A program made the position numbers and the translations under genes. From positions 62,001 to 126,000 of the forward strand of contig VWND01000018.1 of NCBI GenBank assembly GCA_009599575.1: a DNA stretch of 64,000 nt. The letters are read 5' to 3'. Position 1 is the first letter of the stretch, and every line of letters starts with the position of its first letter. The notes under the pieces are model-generated. The model was not told where the DNA came from and did no database searches. It saw only the letters and a list, made by a program, of their open reading frames with translations. Positions 21,540 through 34,127 of the stretch are shown piece by piece. The DNA comes from Blumeriella jaapii. Its lineage: Eukaryota > Ascomycota > Leotiomycetes > Helotiales > Drepanopezizaceae.

Positions 21540-24500
21540 TCAAGGCCGTCTCGATTCCGGACTCTGAGGCACAGTCCAGATATCAGCCTCTTTCCCCACC
21601 TTCTGGCCAGTGATAATCCCGTCCACCTTATTAGCGTCAGCTTCACTTGTGCCCGTCGATGAGACCATCCCGCCCGCCGACGGAAGCCCAAACGGAATAG
21701 CGCTCGTGCTGGTAAATACCGGCAACGCGTTGCCCTTCCTCTGACCTCCCTTCATCAGACTTGGCGTGTTGGTGTTGGGTTCCAGCCATTGAAGCGGCTC
21801 CTGCGGGACCCATACCGGAGGCGCAGGTCCTGCGGGTTGGTACGGGATGAAGAGATCTGGAGTCGAGGAGGATGGGCGAGCTGGAGAAGACTTAGGAGGC
21901 TGAAGAGGCGATGAGGCTGGGAGTGGGACTTCGGTTGGTTGTTGAAGGTGTATTGGAGGGGAGGGTTTGTGGACTGAGGGTGGGCCGTTGGCAGATTCTC
22001 CTAATGGCTCGGGATGTGGTGTAGTTGGGTCTTTAGTACGATTCGTCGGCGAAGCCGCTGTAGGCTGCTGTGAGGGTATTGGAGAAGCACACTCTTTTCT
22101 TGGTGACACTGGTCCCGGTGCTTTGGGGGCTACCGCCTTCGCCGCTGCCGCCTTTGCTTCTCTCTGCGCCTTGGTCGTCAAACTGATCTTTACCTTCTTC
22201 ATGCCAGACGTGATACTGTCAATATCCGATATTGGATTTGTGGACGTCTCGACCGAGGGCAGTACGGTGTTGGTCGATGCTGCAGGAGGTCCCGTCGCCC
22301 TTTCAGCAGTCAAAGGCGCCGCATCAATACCCTTGAGTGGAGACTTTTTGCGGACCCTTGAGGTTTTCGGAGCCTCTGGTTTAGGCTGAACAGGTGCTCT
22401 CGTCTTCTTGACCGCGAGTGGCGCTGCCGCTTGACCTCGCACACTCATGGATGAGCCTGGTCGAACTATCTGGGTTGTTGCTGGGCGAGATGACACTACT
22501 GCGTTCGGTGTGACTCTATATCCATTCCGGCGCGACGGTGCTTCTGAGGCCACTGATCCCGCATTGGATGATAAGCTGAGACGACGACTTGATTGCGCCG
22601 TAGGCTTAGTATAGTCTGGCATTGGGGTTGTACTTCTGGATGGCGCCTACATCGATATTAGTGAGTGTGTCAAAATGGTGGAGAGATATGCCCTTACAGC
22701 ACTGCCAGCAAGAAGTGCAGCCCCAGCCACAGTCTTCCGCCGGGCAGCTTTTGCAGCAGGTTTCTTGGACTCATCATCGTCGCTGTCAACAAGTGGCTTG
22801 GCAGGTTTTCTCGTCCGTAGAGCCATCCTGCCAGTTGAGGTCTGCACAGGCTCGGTGGTAGTAGGAGGTGTCAAGATGGACTGGCGATTTCGCCTAGCAC
22901 GAGTTGCTTCTGCAGACAGATCCTCTGGCCTGCAGCTCAAAGTGCGGCGATCAACCGGAATGAGCAGCTTGCTCAACTCATGCGCAGCAACGGCCCAGTC
23001 AACAGCTGGAGGCGGTGGAGTAGGTGCTCTCGAGGCTGCCCGGGGACTTCCATTCCGTATGCCCATATTCGATACGGTCCTCCGGGCCGAGGGAGTAGAC
23101 ACTTTGGCAATGAACGACTGAGTCGGTGACGAGAACGTCGGAGCCACTGCATCGTTTGGCCTTCGAGGTTCTGCGGGCATCACTCCGGGACGGACCAAGG
23201 CATCCAGCTGCTCGAGTCGAGACACAGACCACCAGGACGGATCGTAGTCTTGGACCTGAGAGCCTACAGTCACAGTCGCCGGTGCCATCACCCCATCAAA
23301 GGTCCCAATCCTTTCGCTCATTTCGTAGCCAAGACCCGTCGGACTACGCTCCTTCATGATGACCATCGGGTCCCCAGCAGACATGCCGCTGAGATGGCTC
23401 AAGACACCAGTGCACAAAGCACGATCGCTGTAGCCACCTTCAAGAACACTGATAATTCTTCCGTCGACCGCCAACCCTTCTTCGCCAGCAATTCTGACAA
23501 CATCTCGTGTTAAGCGAGCGTAGAACTCTGTCGGCACATTGACCTTGTGCCTTTGCATCCCAGAACTCTCCCACTCGCTAGCATCAAACCCAGCAGACAG
23601 GAAAATCGCTCCCTTTGGCTTTGGTCCGTTAGGTATTGCACGTAGACGATCCGTCTGCGCGCGAAGGTAATTCCTAGTCTTTTCTAGAAGGACCGAGTAC
23701 TTTGTCTCATACAGTTCCCAGAACTCCTTTTCACTCTTCCATGGCTGCAAGTGAACATTCCAGATGCTCTGACCATGAGCGTTCTCAATGCACAGACTGG
23801 CGTTCTTGACTTTCTCCTCGTCGCCCTGCTCACAAGGGTAAGAGTTGATGTCGTGAAGACTGAAATATCCAATCGAGGTCTTTTTCCACTGTAGCGCATT
23901 CTTCGCCGCTTTCGCAGCCCGTGTATTGCTTTCCCACGCGATAGCTTGCGATCCGTCTCCATGGTGAAGATCGAAGTCAATGATCGCGGCATGCGTCAAG
24001 CCGTGTTTCAGCGCCGCGTGCGAAATTCCGACATGTACATTGTTCACCCAGCAAAAACCAGAAGGGTAACTTGCCGAGCAGTGATGCCCAGGAGGCCGAA
24101 TCGCAATGAAAGTCCGTAGCGGTCCCTTCCCACTTGCAGATCCGTGAAATACCGCATCCACACCCTCGCACACAGCGCCCAAAGCTCCCTCCATGGCATC
24201 CAACGATTCCGCGCACAAATACAAGTCTCCCTCGTGAAGCTCGGCCGCTTCCTCGTTCGGGCTCCTGTTCATGTCCGGTCTCGTCAACTCCTTGCCATTC
24301 ATAGCAAGCCTGCTCTCCGCATTGTCGCACATGATCCTCAACTCTTCCATCCACTTCACTCCATGCACATTCGTCACAGCCTGCGAAGAAAGAGCCATCT
24401 TGCGGGTGGTCTTGCGAATGCGAAACGGCACACCGGGTATCGAAGACGCATCGTGATCTGGGTCAAGGGGGAATCTCCCGTCCGCATGCCGCTCTCCTAG

Positions 24501-25109
24501 ACAGACGTATGCGACCGACACACCCAGGACACTCGCGTGGATTCTCTCCGGGCGCTCAACTATCGTGCTTAGGCTCGCCTTGGACGTCCGCGGTCTCGAG
24601 TAACGGTGTCCATAGACCGCATCGTGCAGGACCACAATCGTATCCGCAGACCTGTCGTCGCCTTCCTGCCCATGCAGATCTAACTCGCTCTTGAAGTGGT
24701 TGCTCGCGATGCTTTGTGCGGTGTGTTTCGGAGGGGCTGGTATCGCGTCGTCCATCTCCGGGCGGGGAGACTTGCCCACCAAGGCGGAAGCATTTGTGAA
24801 CTGTGCGCCGGACGATTTTCGTGACGGCGTCACACCGGAGCCTCCAAGGCCGTGCAAGGAGTTCATCGAAGCTTTCCGGAGCAGTGTCGGCGTCGAGGAG
24901 CGCGAGCGTGTGCTCATGGAGCTCGGAGATCGGTGAAGGGGGCTTCGAGGCGGAAGTCGGCCGTTTGGCGATGTGCTTGCTTGACGCTGCGGAGCATCTT
25001 GGTGGATGGATAGCTGTCGAAAGGATTGGGAGAGGCGGGTGTTTGTTGACGGCGACAATTGCGATTCTGCTTTGGACCCGCCGTGTGGATGTGGATGTGG
25101 GTACGCCAT
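21540..25109 (-). CDS. HOS3: HOS3-type (class II-like) histone deacetylase
   Basis: Two exons (25109-22698, 22646-21540) give 1,172 residues. The catalytic domain spans about residues 155-585. Zinc and charge-relay motifs are intact: RPPGHHC (~338), DFDLHHGDG (~378), SAGFDA (~505), and VLEGGYS (~555). It should remove acetyl groups from histone or other lysines in nucleus or at the bud neck/septum, as known for yeast Hos3. The N-terminus (~150 residues, Ser/Pro-rich) and the C-terminal ~500 residues (Pro/Ser/Lys-rich) look disordered. The intron is phase 0 (GTAAGG ... GTAG) and joins LLAGSA to APSRSTTP. The in-frame TTG further upstream is not a start; the ATG at 25109 has a good context (AAGATGG). 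Confidence 0.92.
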
Positions 25110-25672
25110 CTTGTCCGTATGAGCCCAGCTACGACGAGCTAGGCCGAGCCCAAGCCTACCTATCAATCGCCAAATCCGAGGGCGTGTTGACTTGGGGTGC
25201 GACGGGTAGTGGCAGATGAGGATATATTCTCATTGTTTTGTCAGTCCGAGGTCCTTGCAGGTTGCGCGTGCTGCACGCAGGGCGCCGGCTAAGCACTGTA
25301 CGGAGGTATGTATGTAACGTGAACCCCTGCACGATCTGATCTCGGCATAGGTAAGTATTTGACTTTACACCACGTAGAAGAGAGGGCATATCTTGGGATT
25401 CCGCAATGTTGGACCAAGTACATATACCTCATGCATTTCGGACCGGGAGATCCGTTCGGTTCTCGCGTCTCATGTGGCTTTGGGAGGGCAAAGACCGACG
25501 ATGCGATTTGGCAGCATTGAGTTGCTAATATAATGGGGGTTCTGCTACGCCCTGGGAGAGAGAATCAAATCATGAGGGGTAACTTCAGCCTCCGGGGTCA
25601 TCAATCGCCATAAGCGTACCTGCTCTGCTGTACAGTAGGCTCTGTTATGGTTGGTCTACCGATTCTTCCACA
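25110..25672. other. Intergenic between HOS3 and the TGT gene
   Basis: Promoter of HOS3 (minus strand) and 3' region of the TGT gene. A GTACAGTAGG word lies near 25,630. Nothing else is seen. Confidence 0.5.
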
Positions 25673-26997
25673 TCAATCACCCATCAAATCGACCCCAACG
25701 TTGCGTAGAGCCTCAACAGCCCAGGCAGGATACTTGGGCTTGTCCCCGTCGTACAGATCCGAGAAGAACTTCCTCAACAAAGCCGGGAATCTGTCTTCCA
25801 GGATGGCTTCTCGGACGCTTCTCATGAGAGCCAGCTGGTACCAAACATTGTGCATCGTGAGCAGATGCGCTCCTACCGTTTCCTTGGCGGCGACGTGATG
25901 GACAAAGGCTCTCGTCACGTCGAGTTTGCCCTCACCGGTCCGACAGCAGAAGCACCCACACCCTTCCTCTATGGGGCCAAAGTCGTTTGCATAGCGAGCG
26001 TGCTTCAGATTCAGAACCCCATAGCGCGTAATGGCGTTTCCAAACCTGGCCGTCCGCGTAGGCCACACGCAGTCGAACATGTCGGCGCCCAGGGCAACAC
26101 TGACGACCAGGTCTTCCGGATACCCGATACCCATCACGTATCGCGGTTTCAGCTCTGGAAGCAGACCCGTGCACGTACTGACTACACGGCAGTAATCTGC
26201 CTTTGCTTCCCCGCCACTCAAACCTCCAATGGCGATGCCCGGAGTGCCTCGCGCCACCATCTGCGCGCAGCACTCTTTCCGCATGTCGAGATCTAGACCT
26301 CCTTGGATGATACAGAAGAGATTCTGGGTCGTCGGATTCGCATGCGCAGCTATGCACCGGTCCAACCACCGGACACTCCTCTCCATCGCTTCGCGCATTC
26401 GTTGGGCATCGGGCGACGTGGTCACCAGCACATCGTCCAACTGCATGATTATGTCGCTCCCAATCGTGTTCTGCAGCGAAATCGAATGCTCGGGGGTCAG
26501 CAGCATCGGCGACCCATCGTGCGGACTCAGAAATCGGACGCCGTCCTCGGTGACGCTCGCCAATTTCAGTAGGCTGACCATCTGAAAGCTGGGGCGCTCC
26601 CGTCAGTGCATGCTTCTTTGCCTGGAGAAACAGGCCGCATACCCTCCGCTGTCCGTCAGAATGTTGTGCCTCCATCCTTGCAGTTTGCGCGCCGCCGACC
26701 TTCTCCAGGACTTCCTGCCCGGGCTTCAACCCCAGATGGTAGGTGTTGTTCAGGCAGAGCCGGCAGCCCGTCGCTTCGAGTTGCTGCGGCGTCAATCCCT
26801 TCAGCGAGGCTTGGGTCGCCACGGGCATGAAGAGGGGCAATTGTACCGGACCGTGAGGGAGAGTGAGATTCGCAGCGCGGGCGTTCGTCGTCTGTGGTCC
26901 GTTAGCCAGCCTGTCCCGGGATCCGAGAGCGCGAACGTACCGAACAGCGCGCGATCAACTCGAACGTCAAGGCCGATGGCATTGGTGCAGTGCCCAT
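25673..26997 (-). CDS. Queuine tRNA-ribosyltransferase catalytic subunit, with an apparent frameshift
   Basis: Three exons (26997-26941, 26891-26643, 26588-25673). The family (eukaryotic QTRT1) swaps guanine for queuine at the wobble base of tRNAs with GUN anticodons. Visible: [23 protein letters not shown], split here as [10 protein letters not shown] and [19 protein letters not shown] across intron 2; IIQGGLD; the nucleophile region [14 protein letters not shown]; and the zinc site CGCFCC with a later His. Intron joins restore LIARCS/TTNARA and SGG/FQMV. Exon 2 is 249 nt, which does not keep the frame: between KVGGA and KLQGW (26,686-26,692) two bases seem missing (or one extra). Either the copy is broken or the assembly has an error. 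The rest shows no decay. Confidence 0.88.
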
Positions 26998-28022
26998 CGC
27001 TGAGATGGCGGAAGGAAGTCGAGCATAGAAACGGACGTGTGTAGGTAGGGGAAAGGAACGAAAGAAAGCGCACAGAGAATGCCGTGGGAGGCTCTGCCGC
27101 TTGACAGAATGGTGCAAAGCTTGTCTCGGCGCCGGGCGACACAAGCAAGCTGAAATCGAAATCGAAATCGAAATGCGCCCTGGAAAAGAACGTCGAGGAT
27201 GTCCGCAGGGTGCATGTACAGCACAGGACGTCCTGTGCTGTGTCATGTCCGGTCTTGTATTCCCATCTTTGCGATGGTGATGGGAGCAGACGTGGTGGGG
27301 TCGACGATCCTCGGTAGCGGTTTGGGCGTGGAATTATCCAGATCAGCTAAGATCTGATCTGCACCACATGGGCTGGCTACATTGATGCTTGAATCTGGGG
27401 CTCAATCGATCTCTCTGCTGGCAACGCCGTCTGCGAAGAACGTGCAACTGCATCGACCGAGATGGACATAGAGAGATACCCCGTGTGTATCCATGTGGCA
27501 CCGATCTCAGACGCTCTGGGCGACGGCACGTTGTCGATGTCGACTCGTGAGAATGAATGCGCGGCCCTGACCAGAACTGCGTCAAGAAGGGGGAATTTAA
27601 AGTTGTGGAAAGCTTCGATGCACTGTAACTGGAGTGTCAACCCGAGCCAGCGCGGTTCTGCACTTTTCTTCTCCTTCTTCCAGCACGATCGTGCCAACCA
27701 GCCCGAGTCAACAGTTCCAATCGACCGGATGATGTGGTTCGCCTATCTATTTACATACCATCTTCCCCCGCCGCGTACCTCGGCCTCGGCGATCCTTTCC
27801 GAGACAAATCCGCGCGTCCGTGAGGAATCCGTCTTCACAGACTGATGCCACCCACCACCGCGTGTTGGGCCTCTCTCTCGCGGGTACGACAGCGGTTGTA
27901 CATACATGCGCCTTTCGTCCGCCATGAAAAGCTGCTAGCCTGGTGTTGTTTTGTTCGCGCGCCGCGCTGCCTTTCCAACGAGACCTTACCCTTCACCCCT
28001 GGCTGGGTAGACATCCGGCGCG
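26998..28022. other. Divergent promoter region between TGT and AFG1 genes
   Basis: About 1 kb between two divergent genes. A GAAATC run (AAATCGAAATCGAAATCG, near 27,155) is the only repeat seen. Open frames on both strands lack family features. Confidence 0.5.
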
Positions 28023-29863
28023 ATGGACCGGTGCGCCACGGCTTTGCGACGAGTCGCGCGAGGCAGCGCGTACTGCATACGACGTCGATATGAGGGGACT
28101 GTAGCATCCAGCCGGAGGGCTGTGAGAGAGACGAGGTGCGCCCGAGGGTTCGGACCGGCCAGGCGTCCCAGAGCCAGATTCCTCCTGCCCGCCCCCATCG
28201 TCGCGGGCCAGAAGAGGATGCTGGCCATCTTGCAGAAGAGTACGAGCAGACCGGCGAAAGCGAACGTTTGAACCTTGAACTCACGCGTAGCAGCAAACCC
28301 GGACGACCGAGGCCCGTTGGTGGAATACGACCACCGCGTCGAGACGGGCAGACTGCGAAACGATGAGCATCAGAGAGGTCAGCGCGCAGAAGCCGGCCCC
28401 CTCAAGCCCAGCCCAGCCCAGCCCATTCCAGCAAAACGATACACCGGCTGATAGGTAGCTTCTAGGCATCATACAGAGTCTGCAGCATCTCCACGACGAA
28501 CTGCGGAGGTACCATGCGCCTCGCATCGTACATCCCACCATCGAGTCCCTCAAGCCGGCCCCGAGATCGGTGCTCGGCCGGATCTTTGGGAACAGGAAGG
28601 CCAGGAAGCAGAAGCTGCGAGAGATCCCCGAGAACTTGCCCAGAGGCTTGTATCTGTTTGGGGACGTGGGCAGTGGGAAGACGATGCTGATGGATCTGTT
28701 CTATGACACGCTGCCGAGTGCCGTCGCGAGCAAGACACGCATTCACTTCCATAACTTCATGCAGGACGTTCACCAAAGGTTGCATCAGATGAACGTGGAG
28801 CATGGGAACGATATCGACGCCGTGCCATTGATGGCTGCTGATATCGCCGAGAAAGGGAATGTGCTGTGTTTCGACGAGTTTCAATGTACGGATGTGGCCG
28901 ATGCGATGATTCTGAGACGGTGTGGTACACGTATCTGAACGCGGCGATGAACACTGCTGATATGACATCTCCAGTCTCCTCGAAGCGCTCATGTCACATG
29001 GCGTTGTGCTCGTTACAACATCCAACCGTCACCCAGACGACCTCTACAGGAACGGCATTCAGCGCCAGTCCTTCATTCCCTGCATCGACCTGCTCAAAAG
29101 TCGGCTGCACGTGATCAACCTCGATTCCTCTACCGACTACCGCAAGATGCCACGTCCGCCCTCTGGCGTCTATCACTCGCCCTTGGACAGCCACGCCGAC
29201 TCCCACGCCGAGAAATGGTTCCGCTTCCTCGGCGACCCCGAGCAAGGCGAAGCGCGCCCGGAAACGCAGCGCGTCTGGGGACGCGATATTTACGTCCCCA
29301 AAGTCAGCGGGCGAGCCGCAATGTTCACCTTTGATGAGCTGATCGGGCGTCCGACGAGCGCGGCCGATTACATCGAGCTCACTCGCAGCTACGACGCCTT
29401 CGTCATCACGGGCGTGCCGAGCATGACACATCGCGAGCGGGATCTCGCTCGCCGCTTCATCACGTTCATTGATGCCGTCTACGAGTCCCGGGCCAAGCTC
29501 GTGCTCACGACCGCCGTTCCCCTGACGCAGCTCTTCCTGTCCAAAGACGAGATCAAGGACTCGGTCCCGCAGGATGCGGCCGACACGAAGGGGCCGCGCG
29601 CGGATGCGCACGGCGAGGATCTGGACTCCGCGATGCGCAACCTGATGGATGATCTCGGGCTGAGCATGAAAGCGCTGAAGAGCAGCAGCCTTTTCAGCGG
29701 CGACGAGGAGCGGTTCGCCTTTGCGAGGGCGCTGAGTCGGCTGAGCGAGATGGGAAGCCGGGAGTGGGTCGAGAGGGGCATGGGCTTGGAGAAGGACGGT
29801 GGCAAGGCGGAGAAGGAGAGCTGGCAGAGGGTGCGGAGTAAGCAGCTGGAAGACAGCATGTAG
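28023..29863 (+). CDS. AFG1/LACE1-type mitochondrial AAA+ ATPase
   Basis: Four exons (28023-28239, 28291-28377, 28466-28919, 28975-29863) give 548 residues. The family acts in mitochondria in quality control of respiratory-chain subunits. The N-terminus is Arg-rich and poor in acids, as in a mitochondrial presequence. Then GPLVEYDHRVETGRLRNDEH, LQHLHDELRRYH, Walker A GDVGSGKT, Walker B VLCFDEFQ, and VVLVTTSNRHPDDLY. The last two introns are firm because they rejoin DEHQR/GIIQSLQ and MILRR/LLEALM. The first intron (50 nt, donor GTACGA) is my best choice by phase and length and is less certain. Divergent from the TGT gene. Confidence 0.88.
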
Positions 29864-30515
29864 AGCGTGCGTGGGCCGTTCGCTCCCTTGCGTCGATGCT
29901 GGATAGAGGACCCTGCTGGGCGAACGGTGACTTTGGCGACGGAACAGATAGACCGAGCAGGTCCTGCATTTCTTCGCGAGAGACTCGATACCCTGTCATT
30001 ATTGCGTTCCACTGTATGCGTATGTATATTCGGCCTTTTTGAATTGTACATCTTCTTCCCAGATCTCGTCTCCTTTTCTCTCGGTCGGGCCTGCGCACTT
30101 CTCTTCGACTTACAGGTACCTAGGGTAGGTAGGTAGCTCCCTGCGACGTGCCACTGAAACCCTGAGCCTCTGTTCCACTGCTGCTCTTCTGTAGTACTGT
30201 ACAGTAGCACATGAGACCGCGTCACGTGTTACACACGTGATACATCACACGGTGATCATATCAGACTCTCTGGGAGCCTGGGCTTACCCCAAGGTTTCCT
30301 CCCCCTCACCTTCTTACAGAACGCCATCCCCTTTGCATATTACAACATCGCACGCACCGTCATAGCCTCTCTACTCGCCTGCCTGTACCTGACATACATA
30401 CTGTAAGGCGCGCAGTCTCCCTGCTTTGTTTATCCGGCGTGCCACGGTCGTCTCGCTAGCTCTCGCTTAGCTCTTACTCTGTGTACATACAGTAGTACAC
30501 GACACAACAGCGAGG
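29864..30515. other. Intergenic, left flank of the retroelement block
   Basis: 3' region of the AFG1 gene. Normal base composition up to the LTR boundary. CACGTG and ACACGTGA words occur near 30,222-30,238. No gene. Confidence 0.5.
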
Positions 30516-30520
30516 GCGGT
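30516..30520. repeat. Target site duplication of element A, left copy (GCGGT)
   Basis: GCGGT directly before the left LTR; the same five bases follow the right LTR at 61572-61576. Confidence 0.9.
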
Positions 30521-30716
30521 TGTGGGAATACCCATAGGGGTTACGTGGGATCAGGTGATGCGGGATCACAGTTGTAGGTGCGCAGCGCTAGCGCCCGCTA
30601 GCGCTCGCACATCTATCCCATATTTTCACATCAGCTAGACCCAGTAGAATGCATACAGTTTCAACCCGATTTTACTACGACTAGTCGTATTTGTATTACC
30701 ATTTGTGATACCAACA
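30521..30716 (+). repeat. Element A, 5' LTR
   Basis: Begins TGTGGGAATAC and ends GATACCAACA. It differs from the right LTR at 11 positions, all C/T on this strand. It contains a CG-rich near-palindrome (GCGCTAGCGCCCGCTAGCGC). Base composition is close to normal, unlike the interior. Confidence 0.93.
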
Positions 30717-31149
30717 TTAATCAATGGTTAAATTCATTTTTAACCACAGATTCGCAAAGTTTAATAAAAAAGGCAAGTTTAAAAGATTTTGTTATGTAAA
30801 ACGATTTTTTTTTTCGATTTGCGCTAAAGGCTATCAATCTCCTTTTATTATGCAAAACGATTAAAAAAAAGAAAAAGGTAGCTAAAATCAGATTTAATAA
30901 TTTCTATTTAATTGTGTTTTATTAATACCGCTGTTCGGCGAGTCTTACGATTTCGAAAAGAGATTCTAAAAACCAAGCAGTAATACAAATAAGCAAACGT
31001 TCTATTTTCCAATCTGTTGCAGCTTATATTCTGCGATAATTATTAATTAAAAATAATCAAAAACGCTATTAATCTAATTAACGCTATTAATTACGAAGTA
31101 CCGGACCTTAAATACAAATCGCTCTACTATTAAAAATAAGCATTCAAAA

Positions 31150-32406
31150 TGATTTCGATATTTGTATATATTAAATACGGTGTCGAGAATTGGGATAAAA
31201 AAGTGGATCCAGCAACGTTTTCCGAAAAAGCTTTGAATAAACATATTACGCTTTGCTGCGAAGTTTATAAAACAAATAATAAATTAGATTTATTTTACGA
31301 GCTATTATAAATTATTCGAAAAGACTTTGAAAAATAAACCTTCGATACGTTTGCAAAATTTAATTTTCGAACTTAGAAAAAATTCCGCGAAACCTGTTTA
31401 ATCGCAAGCTTTTTTATAAAATTTGTAGCAGGAATTTTATACGCGGCAGTAGTTTAAGCTCGATTAAGGTTAAATAAAATCGAATGGATTTTTGCTTTGC
31501 AAAAAAAAAAAAAATTCGGTTGCGTAATAAATACGACGAAATATTCCGAAAATATAGTCGCAAAATCAAAAAATCAAATGGGCTATTATTTGATAAAATA
31601 AAAAAAGGTTCCGATACTTCTGTACAGCCGGTAAAATTTCAGTATAACTTCAGAAACCAGAACTTTGAAAATACCGGTCGCAATAATCCATATGGCCCGT
31701 ACGATTTATAACGCAATATCGAAGTTAAAAATTTTTTTTAATATCAGCCCGAATACTAACGAGAATATCGTATATACGTTCGATTAAAACAGTTTTATTT
31801 AAAGCTGCAATTCCCGGCCTTATTTTATACGTAAATTCCCGATTATTTTCGTTAAATTAAAAATATTTCCAAGGTTTACAATAAAAAAAAAAAAAAAAAT
31901 ATGAAAATGCGAAATACGAAGTTCTGAACGATAAGTTAAATATTTTTTATAAAAATTATTTAAAATTTGGAATTTAATAAAAAAAACGAAATTAGCTACG
32001 CAGTTGTTTTTTTATTTATGCTAAAAAACGACGCTTACGACTTTTATATAACTAAATAATATATATTAAAACTACGAGTTTTGGATTATAATTGCTTTAA
32101 TAAAAAAGCAGTTCGAAATTTTCGAATCCGTTCAGAAATATCTCGAAAAATAAAGATTTATAAGTTTATTTCGTATAGCTTTTATGCTTAAAAACGCTAT
32201 TAAAACCAAGTCCGAATGTTTTTTAATTATAGCCAAAAAGCTGGTAATAATTCAGCGCAATTTAACTTTCGAATATTATATAAACAAAGCATTTCGCGAC
32301 GTATTAATAAGCGCGGTTAAAAATATGCCAAAATACGCGTATACGTAGTATAATTTAACAAAGTTTTTTATTGCTTTTTTAATATAATTAAAAAGTTTTA
32401 TATCGG
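31150..32406 (+). pseudogene. Element A gag region remnant
   Basis: Plus-strand frames between stops resemble a copia-type gag, for example KAFRDVLISAVKNMPKYAYT just before element B interrupts it. The assignment rests on order and on the clear copia pol downstream. Limits are approximate. Confidence 0.5.
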
Positions 32407-32410
32407 TTAT

Positions 32411-32677
32411 TGTAAAAGTAGGTAGGAAAACCAGACTGATACGGCCACATGTCGGTGGGTAAAATAGTTTAGGGAATCCCTAAAATAGACTGAGGAAAGA
32501 AAAAGAATAATAAGTGAAGGTATAAATTGGACTGCGTGCCTATAGTACTATCTAAGGGGGTGCCTTGCTTTTATACCTGTTAAAAGTAGTCAATGGCAGG
32601 GGGTCTCGGAAGGATTCATGCCTCGACCATAGCTAAAACTACCAACTCCCATCAATACAAAATATCACCGTTTTACA
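32411..32677 (-). repeat. Element B, 3' LTR (left)
   Basis: Begins TGTAAAAGTAGG and ends CCGTTTTACA on the plus strand. It keeps many C and G bases that are T or A in the right copy, so it is the less mutated LTR. Confidence 0.92.
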
Positions 32678-32706
32678 TTCTGTCCCAAACAATATACGTA
32701 GTCGTC

Positions 32707-33120
32707 TGTAAGGATTGAAAGGCAGGGAAACACTAGTTCAGACAATAAAGCTCAGATAAGGTTGGGTTGATAGTCAGACTGATCTCTACCTTCTACATCT
32801 CTAGTAAAAGGCGTGTATAAGTACAAAAGGAAGGGTGGAGCCCTCGAAAAAAGTATTTCCCAGGAAACCAGGCGAGCCCTATTTAATATACTTTTCCAGC
32901 CCCTATCCCGACCTTTTTTCAATCCTTTTTAATATAACTTTAATAACTGGTTCTTTAGCAATTACTTTTATAAAGTGTTTTATCTAAATGTCATTTTTAG
33001 CCCCCATAATACTATCCGGCCCCTACGGTCTATCCGCAGAAAGTATTATTCGAAGGTTGGTAAAAGGCAGAAGGTTTTGGCGGATCACCTGATTTATACA
33101 CGTGATGCTAGTTTTTGATA
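32707..33120 (-). repeat. Element C, 3' LTR (left)
   Basis: Begins TGTAAGGATTGAAAGG on the plus strand and ends TTTTTGATA (originally TGACA, by comparison with the right copy). Same length as its partner. Confidence 0.93.
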
Positions 33121-33659
33121 TTACTTTTTTTTTAGGCCTTTGATTCCCAAAAGCGATTGATTTCTTTATGCGTATGCTTTCGTATATAGCGTGCGTTACG
33201 CTTTCGAAATAACGTGCAATTTCTTCCGCTTTTGGCCGTGAATTATAGCTGTTTCGTCCGCTTTCGGTCGTGAATTATAGCTGTTTTATTATTTTGTTTT
33301 TTTTGTTTTCGGTAGCGTTCGCATTTTCGTTTGAAAAAGCCTTTTTTTTTAAAATGGCCGCTATTTTCCTGCTTAATTTTTTTTTCTTTTTTTTTATTTT
33401 TATTTTTTCGTCAGCTTTTTTTTATTTTAATCAATTGCTTCTCGCCGCGTTCGCCGCGAACTTTCAAAATGCCCTTGACTTTTATTTACTTTCGGTGCGC
33501 CCGCCTAATCTTACGTAAAAGCATTACAGCGGACTTTTTGCTTTTTTGCGTTTTCGAACTTTTTAGCGTAAAATGCAACCGCTGCAAAGCTTCGCATATT
33601 TAATACTTTTCTGTAAATTTCCTAGACTTTTACTCGGACTCGCTTTTAATTAACTACAG

Positions 33660-34127
33660 GTTTTTACCGCACGCGCCATCAAGACGCAAACCCTTTTCGC
33701 GGATTTTAACGATTTTATAAATCGTTTCGATGCTGCTATAGCCGCTGCCGCCTTTTTTTTTTCTGCTGCCGAGGCCAAAGCTTTTGCTAAAACCTTTATC
33801 GACCTTATTATTTACGACGCTTATATAAATCGTTCAAAAAAAAATAACGCTTCGGCTTTTATAATAGTCGGAAGTCGTGCGAATCGCGCCGCGGCTCGGG
33901 CTGCCGCTGCCGCTGCTGCTGCTGCGTCCGTTTTTGCCGGTTTGGCGGCTACTGCTGTTTTAAGGGCTTTGGCTGCGCCGGCCTTTTTTTTTAACGACGC
34001 TAATATAAGACGTATTTTCCGACGTTTCGAAAACGTCGCTCGGACCTATTTTAACCAGTTGGGTCAATTTTGGATTTCCACGAAAATATCGTGGCTGCAA
34101 TTTAGCATTCGATTACGGCTATCGTAA
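33660..34127 (+). pseudogene. Ala-rich open frame antisense to element C
   Basis: A 155-codon plus-strand frame without stops, in DNA where stops are otherwise frequent. It includes TARAIKTQTLFADFNDFINR, a run of about nine alanines, and FENVARTYFNQLGQFWIS. A stop (TAA at 33651) and a TTAACTACAG acceptor-like sequence lie just upstream, so it may be the last exon of a spliced gene. I do not recognise the product. G+C is higher than in the surroundings. It could be an accessory gene of the element or a captured host piece; function unknown and probably dead. Confidence 0.5.

Noticed and set aside
25932..26640. Long minus-strand frame continuing past the TGT second exon
   Set aside because: Beyond 26,690 it is the wrong frame of the TGT gene; the conserved motifs are in another frame.
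33270..33603. Phe-rich open frames on the plus strand in element C
   Set aside because: Products of T-rich RIP-affected DNA, low complexity, no constraint visible.
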